From Sulfurovum sp. (GTDB lineage: Bacteria; Campylobacterota; Campylobacteria; Campylobacterales; Sulfurovaceae), in NCBI GenBank assembly GCA_027068435.1, contig JAMOTA010000044.1, positions 1-64,000 of the forward strand: DNA of 64,000 nt, written 5' to 3'. Under the pieces are notes generated by a model. The model was not told the origin of the DNA and did no database searches. It saw only the letters and a list, made by a program, of their open reading frames with translations. This document shows positions 1 through 9,117 of the stretch, piece after piece; within the stretch, counting starts at the first letter, position 1; each line of letters starts with the position of its first letter. A program made the translations under genes and the position numbers.

Positions 1-918
1 AGTGGTGCAACGCCAACTGTTAGTGGTTTAGCTGAAGGTGACCATACTTTTACACTTACTGTTACAGATGACGATGGTGCTACTGCTACTGACACAGTAA
101 TTATCAAAATAAACGTTGCTGCAAATGTACCACCAGTTGCAGATGCAGGTCCTAACCAAGAGGTAACATTAAGTGAGGATGACACCTTTGAACTTACACT
201 AGATGGTAGTGGAAGTACAGACAGTGATGGAAGTATCACTAGCTACTCTTGGACAGATAGTAGAACCACATGGACAGGTATAAGCCCTAACTTAACGCAA
301 GCAGATTTTGGTGAAGGTGAACACACTATTACCCTTACCGTAACAGATGATGATAATGCCACAGAAACAGATACTGTTATTATCACTATTCTTTCTGCTA
401 ATAACGTACCTCCAGTAGCCGATGCTGGAGATGACCAAAGATATAACATAGGTGATCAGATTATCCTTGATGGTAACGGAAGTACAGATAGTGATGGTAA
501 TATTACAGACTATAGCTGGACTGACGGTACAACCGTATGGACAGGTGTAAACCCTGATTTAACTGGTTTAGCTACAGGAGAGTATGATATTAACCTTACT
601 GTTACAGATAATGGTGGTTTAAAATCATCAGATATCGTAAACATTAAAGTAAATGCTAAAGACAACGAAGCTCCTATAGCAGAAGCAGGTCCAGCTCAGA
701 CTGTTGTTTTAGGTGTAGATGTTTCCCTAGATGGAAGTGAAAGTAATGACTCCGATGGAAACATCACAGCTTACAGCTGGAGTGAAGATGGAACAGAGTT
801 AGCTACAGGAGTAAACCCAACTGTAAGTGACTTAACCGAGGGTGAACACATTATTACCCTTACTGTTACAGATGATGATGGTGCTACTGCTACAGATACT
901 GTGATTATAGATGTAGTA
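1..918 (+). repeat. Tandem PKD-domain coding repeats (about 270 bp period)
   Basis: Successive units of roughly 260-280 bp encode PKD-like beta-sandwich repeats with the shared pattern PPVADAG, GSGSTDSDG, YSW and LTVTDDD. Units are similar at DNA level too: the stretch coding LTVTDDDGATATDTVII near 55-110 recurs almost unchanged near 858-908. The array continues off the left edge, so the copy number is unknown. Confidence 0.85.
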
Positions 919-3900
919 CGTGGAGACAACACAGCACCTGTTGCAGATGCTCAAAATGTAGCACTTGACAAAAATGGCTCTCTTGACATCGTGCTTACTG
1001 GTTCTGACCAAGAGAATGACCCACTAACCTTTATAGTTGTAGATGAACCAATGTACGGTACACTTACTGGTACTGCACCTAACCTCACCTACACACCAAA
1101 CATTAACTTTGTAGGTGATGACAGCTTTACATTTAAAGTAAATGATGGCTACGACGACTCTGAAGTAGTGACTGTTAGTATAAGTGTTATTGACCCTAAC
1201 CCTCCTATTATCTACGAAAATGCCGATGACCTCTGTTATGAAGACAATACTTACGCAGGTAGGATGTGTATGGATATGGGTATATGTAAAGGTGGTATAG
1301 GTTGTACAACGGCTTATCCACTAAAAAATATCAACCCTGAGGGGCAAAGCCTCTCTAATGTTAGTGTCTTTTACGAAGAGAACGGTATGGGTGGTACTAT
1401 GGCTGGAGATTGTAGTATAAGCCCATCTGGAGACTGTAATCAAGAGAGTAATATAGAAATGGGACCCATGGGAATGCTTGGTAGTACTACCGCCTTCTAT
1501 TTTGCCGATGATATTGATACGGATCAAGATGATGCTTCTATCGCAACAAAAGCTCTTTTTGCAATGTCTTGTCTTAACAGTAGTAACCTTTACGCTTACT
1601 ACACAAGAGATGGTAACCAGTACCGTGGTGCAGTAAAATCTTGTGACCCTGAAAAAATAGGAGATGGTGCAGACCGTCCATTTACGATAAGAAACCCTAA
1701 ACATACAAGAAACATTACAGGTAACTATGCCATTATCGGTAACAGTAACCAGTGTACACTACACAGTAACGATAAACATAAGCCTTGGACAGGAGAGTGT
1801 TACGCTTCTTACAGTAATGACAGACCATCTAAGTTCTTAAACATAGATAGCAATGACACAACAGTTAACTCAACTAAATCTACACTAAACATCCCTAGTG
1901 ATGCTACTGTGGTATTTGCAGGTCTCTACTGGCAAGGAGTGGTACATAACTCTAACCAAAATACAGACTTTATGGATGACCAAACTATTTCAGGTAAACC
2001 TACCTTTGGTAGTCATATGCAACTTAACTTTGCAGAAATCGGAGACACTTATGGTGCAGATGAAGTACAGTTTAAAACTCCAAATGGTAGCTACCAGACA
2101 GTAAGAGCAGATAGACAAGGAAGTGGTGGGAATGCAAGAGGTTTTGACTACTACCAACTAGGTTATGCTGGTTTTAAAGATGTTACCTCTCTTATAGATA
2201 TAAACAATCCAAATGGTGACTACTATGTAGCCGATATCAAATCTCACCAAGGGATAGATGAAGGAAGTAGTGGTAACCATGGTAACTATGCTGCATGGAG
2301 TCTTGTGGTTATCTACACTAAAGATGATGAGAAGTTTAGAAACATTACCCTCTTTGATGGATATGCTACTGTAAATAGTCATTTTGATGAAGACTTAGTG
2401 ATGGAAGGTTTCTTAACATCCAAAACACTACCTATTAACTCTAAACTTGCAATGTTTGCTATGGATGGGGATAACGGTGAAAATGAGTTAAAAGTAGTCA
2501 ATGAAGCAGGTGAAGTTACAGAGATTCTAAACCAAGAGAACCCAGAGAACTCTCTGTTTGATTCTACAATATCTAGTAGTATTGAAAGAAGCCTTACTGA
2601 CCCTATAACAAGTCTAAGAACTGACCTTAAAGTACTAGAGCTTGAAGATGTACTTAACCCTCTTGAGACAAAAGCTACACTAAAGCCTCGTAGTGGTGGA
2701 GACCGTTATACACCTTCATACTTTATTATGTCTGCTGAGCTAATACGTCCTGATCTCTGTTATGACTACTCTTACAAACAAGATGGTAGTTACTTTACAG
2801 AAGAGAATGATGGTAGTAAAGATCCAAGATTAGAGGGTTCACTCTTTTCACAAAATCCTATTACTGTTTCTCTCTACCTTAAAAACAGAGAAAACTCTGA
2901 CTTTACTATTACAAATATGAGTGTAAGTGTTAAAGATATAGACACACTACAAGCTAGCTATATAGACAGTACAACTCAAGTGATACTTAATGATGAAAAT
3001 AGACGTAAAGATGTAACACCTAGAAGTTCAAATGAATCTTCTATTACAGATATACCTATTGGACCTGTAGGAGGAGATGAAGACTTCTACCTTTACTACA
3101 ACCTTGACCCTAAAGAGTACCATATAGATATGCCAATCAATGCATACTTAAACTACACTGCAACATTTAAAATGCCAGATGGAACTATACTTGAGTTACC
3201 ACCATACAGTAACCAAAAAGTAAATAGTGATATTCCTCTATGTGTAGAGGGTGACTTCTCATATTCACCAATACTAGGTGCATTTAATGTTCAACATAAA
3301 AACTTAAACAAATACAACCTCTACACACAAGTAGCAAGACGTGTAGATGATTTTGAAGTAAAATCTTACGACATCAACAACACAGATACAGCAAAAACTG
3401 TAAGTACTATTGTTGCAGTAGAGCTTATAGATGCTGGTTCTTACCATGAAACACAAACTTCTTGTCAAGAGCCTGAGAGAAGTTTAACACCACGTGTATG
3501 GGTTGTTTTAGATAACACAGACAAAACAGACTTTACAGATGATGTTATTGCTAATGCTATAAACATGGGGCTAGTATCTGATGCTATACTTCATGAAGAT
3601 GTAACGATAGACTCTCCTGAAGACTTCTATGATGTTGCACGTAGAAACACTGCCTTTAGAGTTTCATCTACAAACGTAGGAACAGATAGTCTTATCAAGC
3701 TTACACCTAGTACATGTAGAGGAAACCAACATGCACCTTGTTACGAGGTTGAGAACTTCCCTGACTTAGTAAGACTTGATGTAGGTGCAGGAGCTGGAAA
3801 TTGTGGTCAAGATATAGATGGTAACCCTAACAGTACCGACAAAATCCCACAATACTGTGGTAATGCAGGAAGAGCAGGGTTAGATAGTACTGAGTTAGCA

Positions 3901-5661
3901 CAATGTATGGAGTGTATTTATGGTTATGACTTAACCTATGTATGTTCACGTGACAACTTTGCTATTAGACCTAAATCTATCAAAATCTCACTAAGTGATG
4001 ATAACAATGCTACAGATAATGTGGATTTTGCAAACAATACAGACAAAGCAAGAAGTCAAAATTCACCAGTTAACCTTGTTGTAGGGTATCCATACAAATT
4101 TGAAATCAATGCTACGAATTTTAAAAATGAAAACCCTGTAAAAGGATACATTCAAAAATTTGACTCAAGCGATAAACTTAAACGTGCATTTATGCAATGG
4201 AGTCCTAGTTCAGATAGAGATGTCTCAGATTGTAATGTTCCAGAAGATAGAAATATGACATTCTTTGTTCTACATGGTATGAATACTAACCCTAGTCCAT
4301 TGAATACATGGCAAGATAGTCACGATACACTTGACAATGTAGGTGAATATGTATTTAAAATTGTAGATGATGAGTGGACAAAATTCGATTGGGACATTAA
4401 CTTTACACAACACCACAACAGTGCTCACTTTATATCAAGTTCAACTCCTGACTGTATAGTAAACTCTACTTCTTCAGCCAATGCACCAGCTAAAGCAGGT
4501 TGTACAACAAGTAGTATAGATGGTGATGTATATAAACCAGTATATATCCAAAGTTACCCTTTTGATATAAATGTTAATGGATTAAGTGCAACATCTAAAA
4601 ATGGAAAATTTGTATATATCAATACACTAGATAAATCACTCTATCCAAATGGTATAGATGAAAATATGTCTTATAATGTTCAAGGTAGTTTCAGTGCAAT
4701 GAGTTATGACCATAAAAGATTAACAAACTTTGTAAACAACTGTTATGCAGAAGATGTTGATATGTTATTAGATTATAGTTACACATTTGATGCAGACGAA
4801 AACAATACTTTTGCTTATGATATTATGGACAATAACGGTAGTAGTACTGTATATAGAGAAAGAGAGAATCATGAACTTAGAACTGATAATATTATTACAC
4901 AAGGTAAAGAGTATTTTGCGAAAGAGATGAATGGTAGTATAACAATGGACTTAGGATACAACTATCCACGTACAAACAATACGCCTATGAACCCTATATC
5001 TGTTAAAATGAATAACTTTAGCATTGGTTATACTACTCAACCAAATACACTTTATGTAGAGGGTCTAAATAACCATAAAATTCTTGGAAAGAAAACAATA
5101 GATAAAACGGTAAACTTCTTCTATGGTAGAGTAAAACCTGCACAAGAGTATTATCAGACAGCAGAGGCATCTATGAAAACACCTATCTCTACAGTTATCT
5201 ACTGTAACCTTGGTTATCAGAAATGTCAAGATAGAGGGATTATGGCAAAATATGCTCAAACTAATGAGAAAAATTGGTGGAAATCATTAGATCATGACAA
5301 CCAAACAAATAAAGATGGAAATATTGAAGTAGCAAGTACACCAAGAAGTGCCATAAGTACAACTAATATTTCTATTATGAGTAAAGGTGAAAATGATTCA
5401 ACAGTGATAAGTAGAGGAGATGCTAACCCTCCATTAATAGTACCAGTGAAGTTAGTAGCTTATGACAAAGAGAACACCTATGCATCTGTAAACTATACAG
5501 ATAGATGGCTTATCTATAACCCAACAAATGCGACAAAAGCACCTTCAAGATTTTACAGAGTGAAATTTACAGGTCAGTCAGGATGGGCAGGTCACGGTAA
5601 AACAGGTCACGTTGTAGGTGGCTCAACCAATACAAATAAAAATAGACGATTGGAGTGGTAA
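1..5661 (+). CDS. Giant secreted PKD-repeat protein, MshQ-like (5' end outside window)
   Basis: The reading frame is open from base 1, so the track start at 901 is only an internal GTG; 1886 codons are visible and the true N-terminus lies to the left. Visible order: at least three full PKD-like repeats of about 90 residues (motif PPVADAG near each start) plus one partial (residues 1-305), then a cadherin/Big-like repeat (about 306-398), a Cys-containing region, a segment with AGLYW (about 640) and WSLVVIY/ITLFDG (about 760-785) typical of large bacterial surface proteins, and a segment with CSRDNFAIRP (about 1315) that recalls DUF6701 of MSHA pilus protein MshQ. Its stop abuts the first of four pseudopilin genes (TAAATG), so it probably acts with them at the cell surface, perhaps as a tip adhesin. 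The family assignment of the C-terminal half is inference from short motifs. Confidence 0.85.
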   Translation, partial: SGATPTVSGLAEGDHTFTLTVTDDDGATATDTVIIKINVAANVPPVADAGPNQEVTLSEDDTFELTLDGSGSTDSDGSITSYSWTDSRTTWTGISPNLTQADFGEGEHTITLTVTDDDNATETDTVIITILSANNVPPVADAGDDQRYNIGDQIILDGNGSTDSDGNITDYSWTDGTTVWTGVNPDLTGLATGEYDINLTVTDNGGLKSSDIVNIKVNAKDNEAPIAEAGPAQTVVLGVDVSLDGSESNDSDGNITAYSWSEDGTELATGVNPTVSDLTEGEHIITLTVTDDDGATATDTVIIDVVRGDNTAPVADAQNVALDKNGSLDIVLTGSDQENDPLTFIVVDEPMYGTLTGTAPNLTYTPNINFVGDDSFTFKVNDGYDDSEVVTVSISVIDPNPPIIYENADDLCYEDNTYAGRMCMDMGICKGGIGCTTAYPLKNINPEGQSLSNVSVFYEENGMGGTMAGDCSISPSGDCNQESNIEMGPMGMLGSTTAFYFADDIDTDQDDASIATKALFAMSCLNSSNLYAYYTRDGNQYRGAVKSCDPEKIGDGADRPFTIRNPKHTRNITGNYAIIGNSNQCTLHSNDKHKPWTGECYASYSNDRPSKFLNIDSNDTTVNSTKSTLNIPSDATVVFAGLYWQGVVHNSNQNTDFMDDQTISGKPTFGSHMQLNFAEIGDTYGADEVQFKTPNGSYQTVRADRQGSGGNARGFDYYQLGYAGFKDVTSLIDINNPNGDYYVADIKSHQGIDEGSSGNHGNYAAWSLVVIYTKDDEKFRNITLFDGYATVNSHFDEDLVMEGFLTSKTLPINSKLAMFAMDGDNGENELKVVNEAGEVTEILNQENPENSLFDSTISSSIERSLTDPITSLRTDLKVLELEDVLNPLETKATLKPRSGGDRYTPSYFIMSAELIRPDLCYDYSYKQDGSYFTEENDGSKDPRLEGSLFSQNPITVSLYLKNRENSDFTITNMSVSVKDIDTLQASYIDSTTQVILNDENRRKDVTPRSSNESSITDIPIGPVGGDEDFYLYYNLDPKEYHIDMPINAYLNYTATFKMPDGTILELPPYSNQKVNSDIPLCVEGDFSYSPILGAFNVQHKNLNKYNLYTQVARRVDDFEVKSYDINNTDTAKTVSTIVAVELIDAGSYHETQTSCQEPERSLTPRVWVVLDNTDKTDFTDDVIANAINMGLVSDAILHEDVTIDSPEDFYDVARRNTAFRVSSTNVGTDSLIKLTPSTCRGNQHAPCYEVENFPDLVRLDVGAGAGNCGQDIDGNPNSTDKIPQYCGNAGRAGLDSTELAQCMECIYGYDLTYVCSRDNFAIRPKSIKISLSDDNNATDNVDFANNTDKARSQNSPVNLVVGYPYKFEINATNFKNENPVKGYIQKFDSSDKLKRAFMQWSPSSDRDVSDCNVPEDRNMTFFVLHGMNTNPSPLNTWQDSHDTLDNVGEYVFKIVDDEWTKFDWDINFTQHHNSAHFISSSTPDCIVNSTSSANAPAKAGCTTSSIDGDVYKPVYIQSYPFDINVNGLSATSKNGKFVYINTLDKSLYPNGIDENMSYNVQGSFSAMSYDHKRLTNFVNNCYAEDVDMLLDYSYTFDADENNTFAYDIMDNNGSSTVYRERENHELRTDNIITQGKEYFAKEMNGSITMDLGYNYPRTNNTPMNPISVKMNNFSIGYTTQPNTLYVEGLNNHKILGKKTIDKTVNFFYGRVKPAQEYYQTAEASMKTPISTVIYCNLGYQKCQDRGIMAKYAQTNEKNWWKSLDHDNQTNKDGNIEVASTPRSAISTTNISIMSKGENDSTVISRGDANPPLIVPVKLVAYDKENTYASVNYTDRWLIYNPTNATKAPSRFYRVKFTGQSGWAGHGKTGHVVGGSTNTNKNRRLEW

Positions 5662-6381
5662 ATGATATATAGCAAAAAATTTCGCCCTGCTGTAGCAATG
5701 GTAGAACTTATCTTTGCTATAGTCATAATGGGCATTGCTATGATGTCCGCACCTCTACTTATAAGTACCGCGGGGAAAGGCAGTACTGTTGCCATTCAAC
5801 AAGAAGGGATAAACGAAGCATCTACACGTATGGCTATTATCATGAGTTATGCGTGGGATGAGAATGATACAGATGAAATGTATATTCCTCCTATTTTACA
5901 TGTCACAAATGGACATACTGACTTAGATGAATCGGGAGATTCAGAAAGACGTGTAGGGACACCAGATGCTAGTCAACGAACCTTCCTTATTTCAGATTCA
6001 AACAGTAGTGAATTAAATGCAAGTACACTACTTGCAATGGATAGCAATGACAATAATGAAGAAGATGATATTGATGATTTTGTAGGTAGTATTTCACTTA
6101 CTCTTGTAGGTAGTAGTACCGATACAGATTACATTGAAAAAGATACCATTAATATAAAAACAGAAATTTCCTATATATCAGATAATGTAGATGGGGGATA
6201 TAGTAATGGACATACTATCAATTTTATACCATTTCAAGCTAATGCTGCTACAACAAACATAAAAGAAATTACAGTTACACTCACAAGTACAAGTGATATT
6301 GAAGAGCTTAACAAAACTATTGTACTTCGTGCTTTTTCTTGTAACATAGGTGGATACAAACTAGAAGAGAAGGTATTTTAG
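5662..6381 (+). CDS. Minor pseudopilin with prepilin N-terminus (MshD-like)
   Basis: A 239-residue protein with a short charged leader (MIYSKKFRPA) followed by a hydrophobic prepilin helix, VAMVELIFAIVIMGI, with the conserved Glu at +5. The residue before the predicted cleavage is Ala rather than Gly. The remainder is a polar, Asp/Asn/Ser-rich globular region like the giant upstream protein. The start codon directly follows the stop of the giant gene. The family suggests a minor pseudopilin of a type IV pilus or type II secretion-like machine, processed by a prepilin peptidase and inserted in the inner membrane before assembly. The exact subclass is not clear; an MshD-like role is inferred from operon position. 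Confidence 0.75.
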   Translation: MIYSKKFRPAVAMVELIFAIVIMGIAMMSAPLLISTAGKGSTVAIQQEGINEASTRMAIIMSYAWDENDTDEMYIPPILHVTNGHTDLDESGDSERRVGTPDASQRTFLISDSNSSELNASTLLAMDSNDNNEEDDIDDFVGSISLTLVGSSTDTDYIEKDTINIKTEISYISDNVDGGYSNGHTINFIPFQANAATTNIKEITVTLTSTSDIEELNKTIVLRAFSCNIGGYKLEEKVF

Positions 6382-6383
6382 TC

Positions 6384-7220
6384 ATGAAAAATTTTAAAAA
6401 TAGACTTGGATTTTCTATGATAGAGGTTATTTTTGTTATTATTGTTTTAGGAATTATCTCTTCAATAGGTGCAGAGATAATCGCTAAAGTATATGAAAAC
6501 TACATTGTTCAAAGAGCACAACATCGTGCCTCCATAAAAACCCAACTTGCACTTAATCAAATGGTCAACCGTTTAAAATATGCTATTCCAGATACAATAG
6601 TACGTCGTAAAAGTAGAAACTCAGATAATGAAAATATCGATACACTTATGAGTAATGATTCTCAAGACTATACTGTATTACAATGGGTAGGAAGTGATAA
6701 AGAGAGCTTTAATGCTATCTCAGCAGATAACAATAGAAAACCTGGTTGGAGTGCTTTTTGTGATTTAAATGCTAGTGATGAGACACATATTTCTACTCCT
6801 GGATCAAATTTAGCATTGGCTAATACTATTATAAAAAACCTCTCAAATGATGTTGTAGATATAGAAAAATCTAGTATCTTTTTTCCTAACGATGATAATA
6901 CTTCGCATGCTATAGATAGTGCATCTGGAGAGATGATAACACTAGAAGATAATGCATTACGTATTGCAGAACGATATAAACTAGCTTGGACATCTTATGC
7001 ACTTGTTGTTGAAGAGGAGGAGTTGAGACTCTACTATACTTTTGACCCTGTAGTAGGTGTAGATATAGAAGATGATGTACCTCACCAGCTTCTTCTAAAA
7101 AATGTAACTACTTTTAAATTTGAAGGTAGAGGTAGCACTATACGTATTAAGCTTTGTGCCAAAGAGAAAATATCTGAGAATGCATATATCTCATCATGTA
7201 AAGAGAAGGCGGTATTCTAA
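6384..7220 (+). CDS. Minor pseudopilin, canonical prepilin signal (MshO/GspJ-like)
   Basis: A 278-residue protein whose N-terminus MKNFKNRLGFSMIEVIFV is a textbook class III signal: basic leader, Gly at -1, Phe at +1, Glu at +5 and a long hydrophobic helix. It starts 2 bp after the previous stop, with GAGAAGG in front of the ATG. Size and the bulky C-terminal domain (about residues 40-278, with Cys near 135 and Cys pairs near the end) fit the larger minor pseudopilins such as MshO or GspJ. It is probably one of the complex that initiates pilus assembly; the subclass is tentative. Confidence 0.8.
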   Translation: MKNFKNRLGFSMIEVIFVIIVLGIISSIGAEIIAKVYENYIVQRAQHRASIKTQLALNQMVNRLKYAIPDTIVRRKSRNSDNENIDTLMSNDSQDYTVLQWVGSDKESFNAISADNNRKPGWSAFCDLNASDETHISTPGSNLALANTIIKNLSNDVVDIEKSSIFFPNDDNTSHAIDSASGEMITLEDNALRIAERYKLAWTSYALVVEEEELRLYYTFDPVVGVDIEDDVPHQLLLKNVTTFKFEGRGSTIRIKLCAKEKISENAYISSCKEKAVF

Positions 7221-7705
7221 TGAAATTTTATAAGCTAAAAAGAGAAGCATTCTCTATGATTACAGCTATTGTAATTATTGTACTTATGTCAAGTGTGGCT
7301 ATTCTTATCATGAATATGTCAGGTAAGATGGTTAAAGAGACTACGGCACAATACAGACAGGAACAAGCTATACTCTTAGCAAACAGTTACACAGAGTATG
7401 CTGTTATGGCAGTTACCGCAAACGACAGAAATGGATCTAGCTGCTTAAGCACTATCACTGGACTAGTAGGCGATACTGCACTAGGGTATGATATTACCGT
7501 GCAGATAGCCTATATAGGTACATCAGATGAGATGGGTGACTGTGAGGGGACACGAAAGTTAAGTGACACCGTAGCCAATACAGATACCCCTCTTACGATC
7601 ATTGTAGATGCTTATGTTAAATATAAAGATTTAGAGAATAGTGCTGCTGATACCAATGACATACCTAATATTGTCTATCATAGACGTACAGTCCAAAAGA
7701 TATAA
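7220..7705 (+). CDS. Atypical minor pseudopilin lacking Glu5 (MshP/PilX/GspK-like)
   Basis: A 161-residue protein starting on the last base of the preceding stop (TAATG overlap). The N-terminus KLKREAFSMITAIVIIVLMSS is a prepilin-like helix, but position +5 is Thr instead of Glu and position -1 is Ala. Absence of Glu5 is a known property of the tip-type minor pseudopilins GspK/PilX/MshP, so this is the likely equivalent here. The rest contains two Cys residues (in SSCLST and GDCEGT) that may form a disulfide. The gene is tightly coupled with its neighbours, supporting joint assembly. Confidence 0.7.
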   Translation: MKFYKLKREAFSMITAIVIIVLMSSVAILIMNMSGKMVKETTAQYRQEQAILLANSYTEYAVMAVTANDRNGSSCLSTITGLVGDTALGYDITVQIAYIGTSDEMGDCEGTRKLSDTVANTDTPLTIIVDAYVKYKDLENSAADTNDIPNIVYHRRTVQKI

Positions 7706-7731
7706 TGATGCCATATAAAAAAGGATTTAAT

Positions 7732-8379
7732 ATGAATAGAGCCGCTTTTACACTTGTTGAAATCATTATGGTTATCGTTGTTCTTGGGATTCTTGCTTCT
7801 TTAGCTTTACCTAGATTAGATAGAGATGTCAAACAAGAAGCAGCAGATAGCATACTATCAGATATACGTTATACACAGCATTTAGCACTAACAGATAATA
7901 AACATAAATTCAATGAAGCAAAATGGCAAAGAGCCTTTTGGAAATTTAGTGTAGAATCATGTGCCAATGATACTGGACTCTTTATGGCTATTGGTACAGA
8001 TCTTGACTACTCAAAAGAACCCTCACGTGAAGAGTCTGCTTTAGACCCTATTAATGGTAAATTTATCTTTTGGGAAAATACAAGTGAATGTAGTGAAGGT
8101 TTAGAAGATTTAGATACTAGTAGTCGTATTTTTCTTACCAACAAATATGCGATTATCTCCGTAGAAGGTACTGGTGGGTGTGATGGAGTTCAACACATTG
8201 GTTTTGATAACACAGGTCGCCCACATGTGAGTTTCTCCAACTCAGATCAACCAAACTATGCTAGTGTTATGCACGAAACATGTACCTTTACCTTTACTAT
8301 GGAAGATGACACTACTTTTGCCATAGATATACTACCTGAAACAGGTTATGCCTATATTGTAGGTCAAGAGAACTCTTAG
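7732..8379 (+). CDS. Minor pseudopilin, FimT/GspH-like
   Basis: The track begins at 7705, but the ATG at 7732 has AAGGA 6 bp upstream and gives the short leader MNRAA expected of a pseudopilin, so I prefer it (215 residues). The N-terminus AAFTLVEIIMVIVVLGI has Phe at +1, Glu at +5 and a hydrophobic helix; -1 is Ala. The C-terminal domain has the short strand-rich character of GspH/FimT proteins and several Cys. It is the last gene of the giant-protein/pseudopilin operon; an 85-bp gap with an inverted repeat separates it from hpf. Confidence 0.75.
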   Translation: MNRAAFTLVEIIMVIVVLGILASLALPRLDRDVKQEAADSILSDIRYTQHLALTDNKHKFNEAKWQRAFWKFSVESCANDTGLFMAIGTDLDYSKEPSREESALDPINGKFIFWENTSECSEGLEDLDTSSRIFLTNKYAIISVEGTGGCDGVQHIGFDNTGRPHVSFSNSDQPNYASVMHETCTFTFTMEDDTTFAIDILPETGYAYIVGQENS

Positions 8380-8420
8380 CCCTCTCATTTACCCTTCATT
8401 AAGCTTCTTAAGTTACAATT

Positions 8421-8446
8421 AAGTATGGATTTAATTATCCATACTT
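8421..8446. promoter_or_regulatory. 10-bp inverted repeat in front of hpf
   Basis: AAGTATGGAT and ATCCATACTT form a perfect 10-bp stem around a TTAATT loop, ending 19 bp before the hpf ATG. There is no T-tract behind it, so it is either a weak terminator of the pseudopilin operon or a 5'-UTR/operator element of hpf. Function unassigned. Confidence 0.4.
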
Positions 8447-8465
8447 TAAAACTAAAGGAATTATC

Positions 8466-8990
8466 ATGAAAAGAAGTATTACAGGAAGACATTTTGAACT
8501 CACTGAATCTATAAAAACACATGTTGAGGCTGCTATAGACGTACTAGATAAATATAATCTAGATATCACTACAGCCAATACAGTTATTTCATCAAGTGAA
8601 AAAAAAGGATTTTCTGTTGAATTTATAGTGAACCTCAAAGATAGAAATACTATTGTAATTACTCAGAATGATAAAGACATTTATACAGCAATTGATCTTG
8701 CTATTGAGCGAATGAAAAAATCTTTAAGACGTCATGCAGATAAGATTAAAGGTCATAGAATTATGAGCTTTAAAGATATGGGAACTGAAGCAGAAGCAGT
8801 TATGGACTTAGATACAGCAGATATTGAGTTAGTACCTATGGATTTAGAACTTCACAAACCACTAGATTTTGATGAAGCAATAGATGCACTAAAAGCAGAG
8901 AAGAAAAGACAATTTATTGTTTTTAATGACACTGAAGGTCTTATGAGAGTTATGTACAAAAGAGCTGATGGTAAATTTGGACTCTATTAA
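8466..8990 (+). CDS. hpf: Ribosome hibernation promoting factor, long form
   Basis: A 174-residue protein with the two-part layout of long HPF: an N-terminal S30AE domain (MKRSITGRHFELTESIKTHV through about residue 100) that binds the 30S decoding region, and a C-terminal dimerisation domain (about 115-174, ending EGLMRVMYKRADGKFGLY) that pairs ribosomes into 100S dimers. The length matches the long form found in most bacteria outside the gamma group. RBS AAAGGA sits 8 bp before the ATG. It stands alone between the pseudopilin operon and convergent recG. Confidence 0.92.
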   Translation: MKRSITGRHFELTESIKTHVEAAIDVLDKYNLDITTANTVISSSEKKGFSVEFIVNLKDRNTIVITQNDKDIYTAIDLAIERMKKSLRRHADKIKGHRIMSFKDMGTEAEAVMDLDTADIELVPMDLELHKPLDFDEAIDALKAEKKRQFIVFNDTEGLMRVMYKRADGKFGLY

Positions 8991-9000
8991 TAGTTATACC

Positions 9001-9031
9001 TACGTACTAGAGTACCCTACTCTAGTACGTA
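9001..9031. terminator. Perfect 14-bp hairpin between convergent hpf and recG
   Basis: TACGTACTAGAGTA and TACTCTAGTACGTA form a perfect 14-bp stem with a CCC loop, 10 bp after the hpf stop. T-rich sequence follows on the plus strand. Position between convergent genes supports a terminator; the T-tract is not immediate, so confidence is moderate. Confidence 0.6.
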
Positions 9032-9049
9032 GTAGTTAGTTGCGATTTT

Positions 9050-9117
9050 ATTTTAACTCTTTTTTTATTTTAACTCTTTTTTTATTTTAACTCTTTTTTT
9101 ATTTTAACTCTTTTTTT
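9050..9117. repeat. Four perfect tandem copies of a 17-bp unit across the recG stop
   Basis: ATTTTAACTCTTTTTTT occurs four times head-to-tail without a mismatch (9050-9066, 9067-9083, 9084-9100, 9101-9117). Read on the minus strand, the two copies nearest the gene body encode the last residues of RecG (KKRVKIKKELK) and the stop; the other two lie in the 3' untranslated region. As 17 is not a multiple of three, copy-number change would alter the RecG C-terminus. Confidence 0.95.

Noticed and set aside
1321-2382. Antisense and alternative-frame ORFs within the giant gene
   Set aside because: Low-complexity shadows of a strongly coding frame, without RBS or domains.
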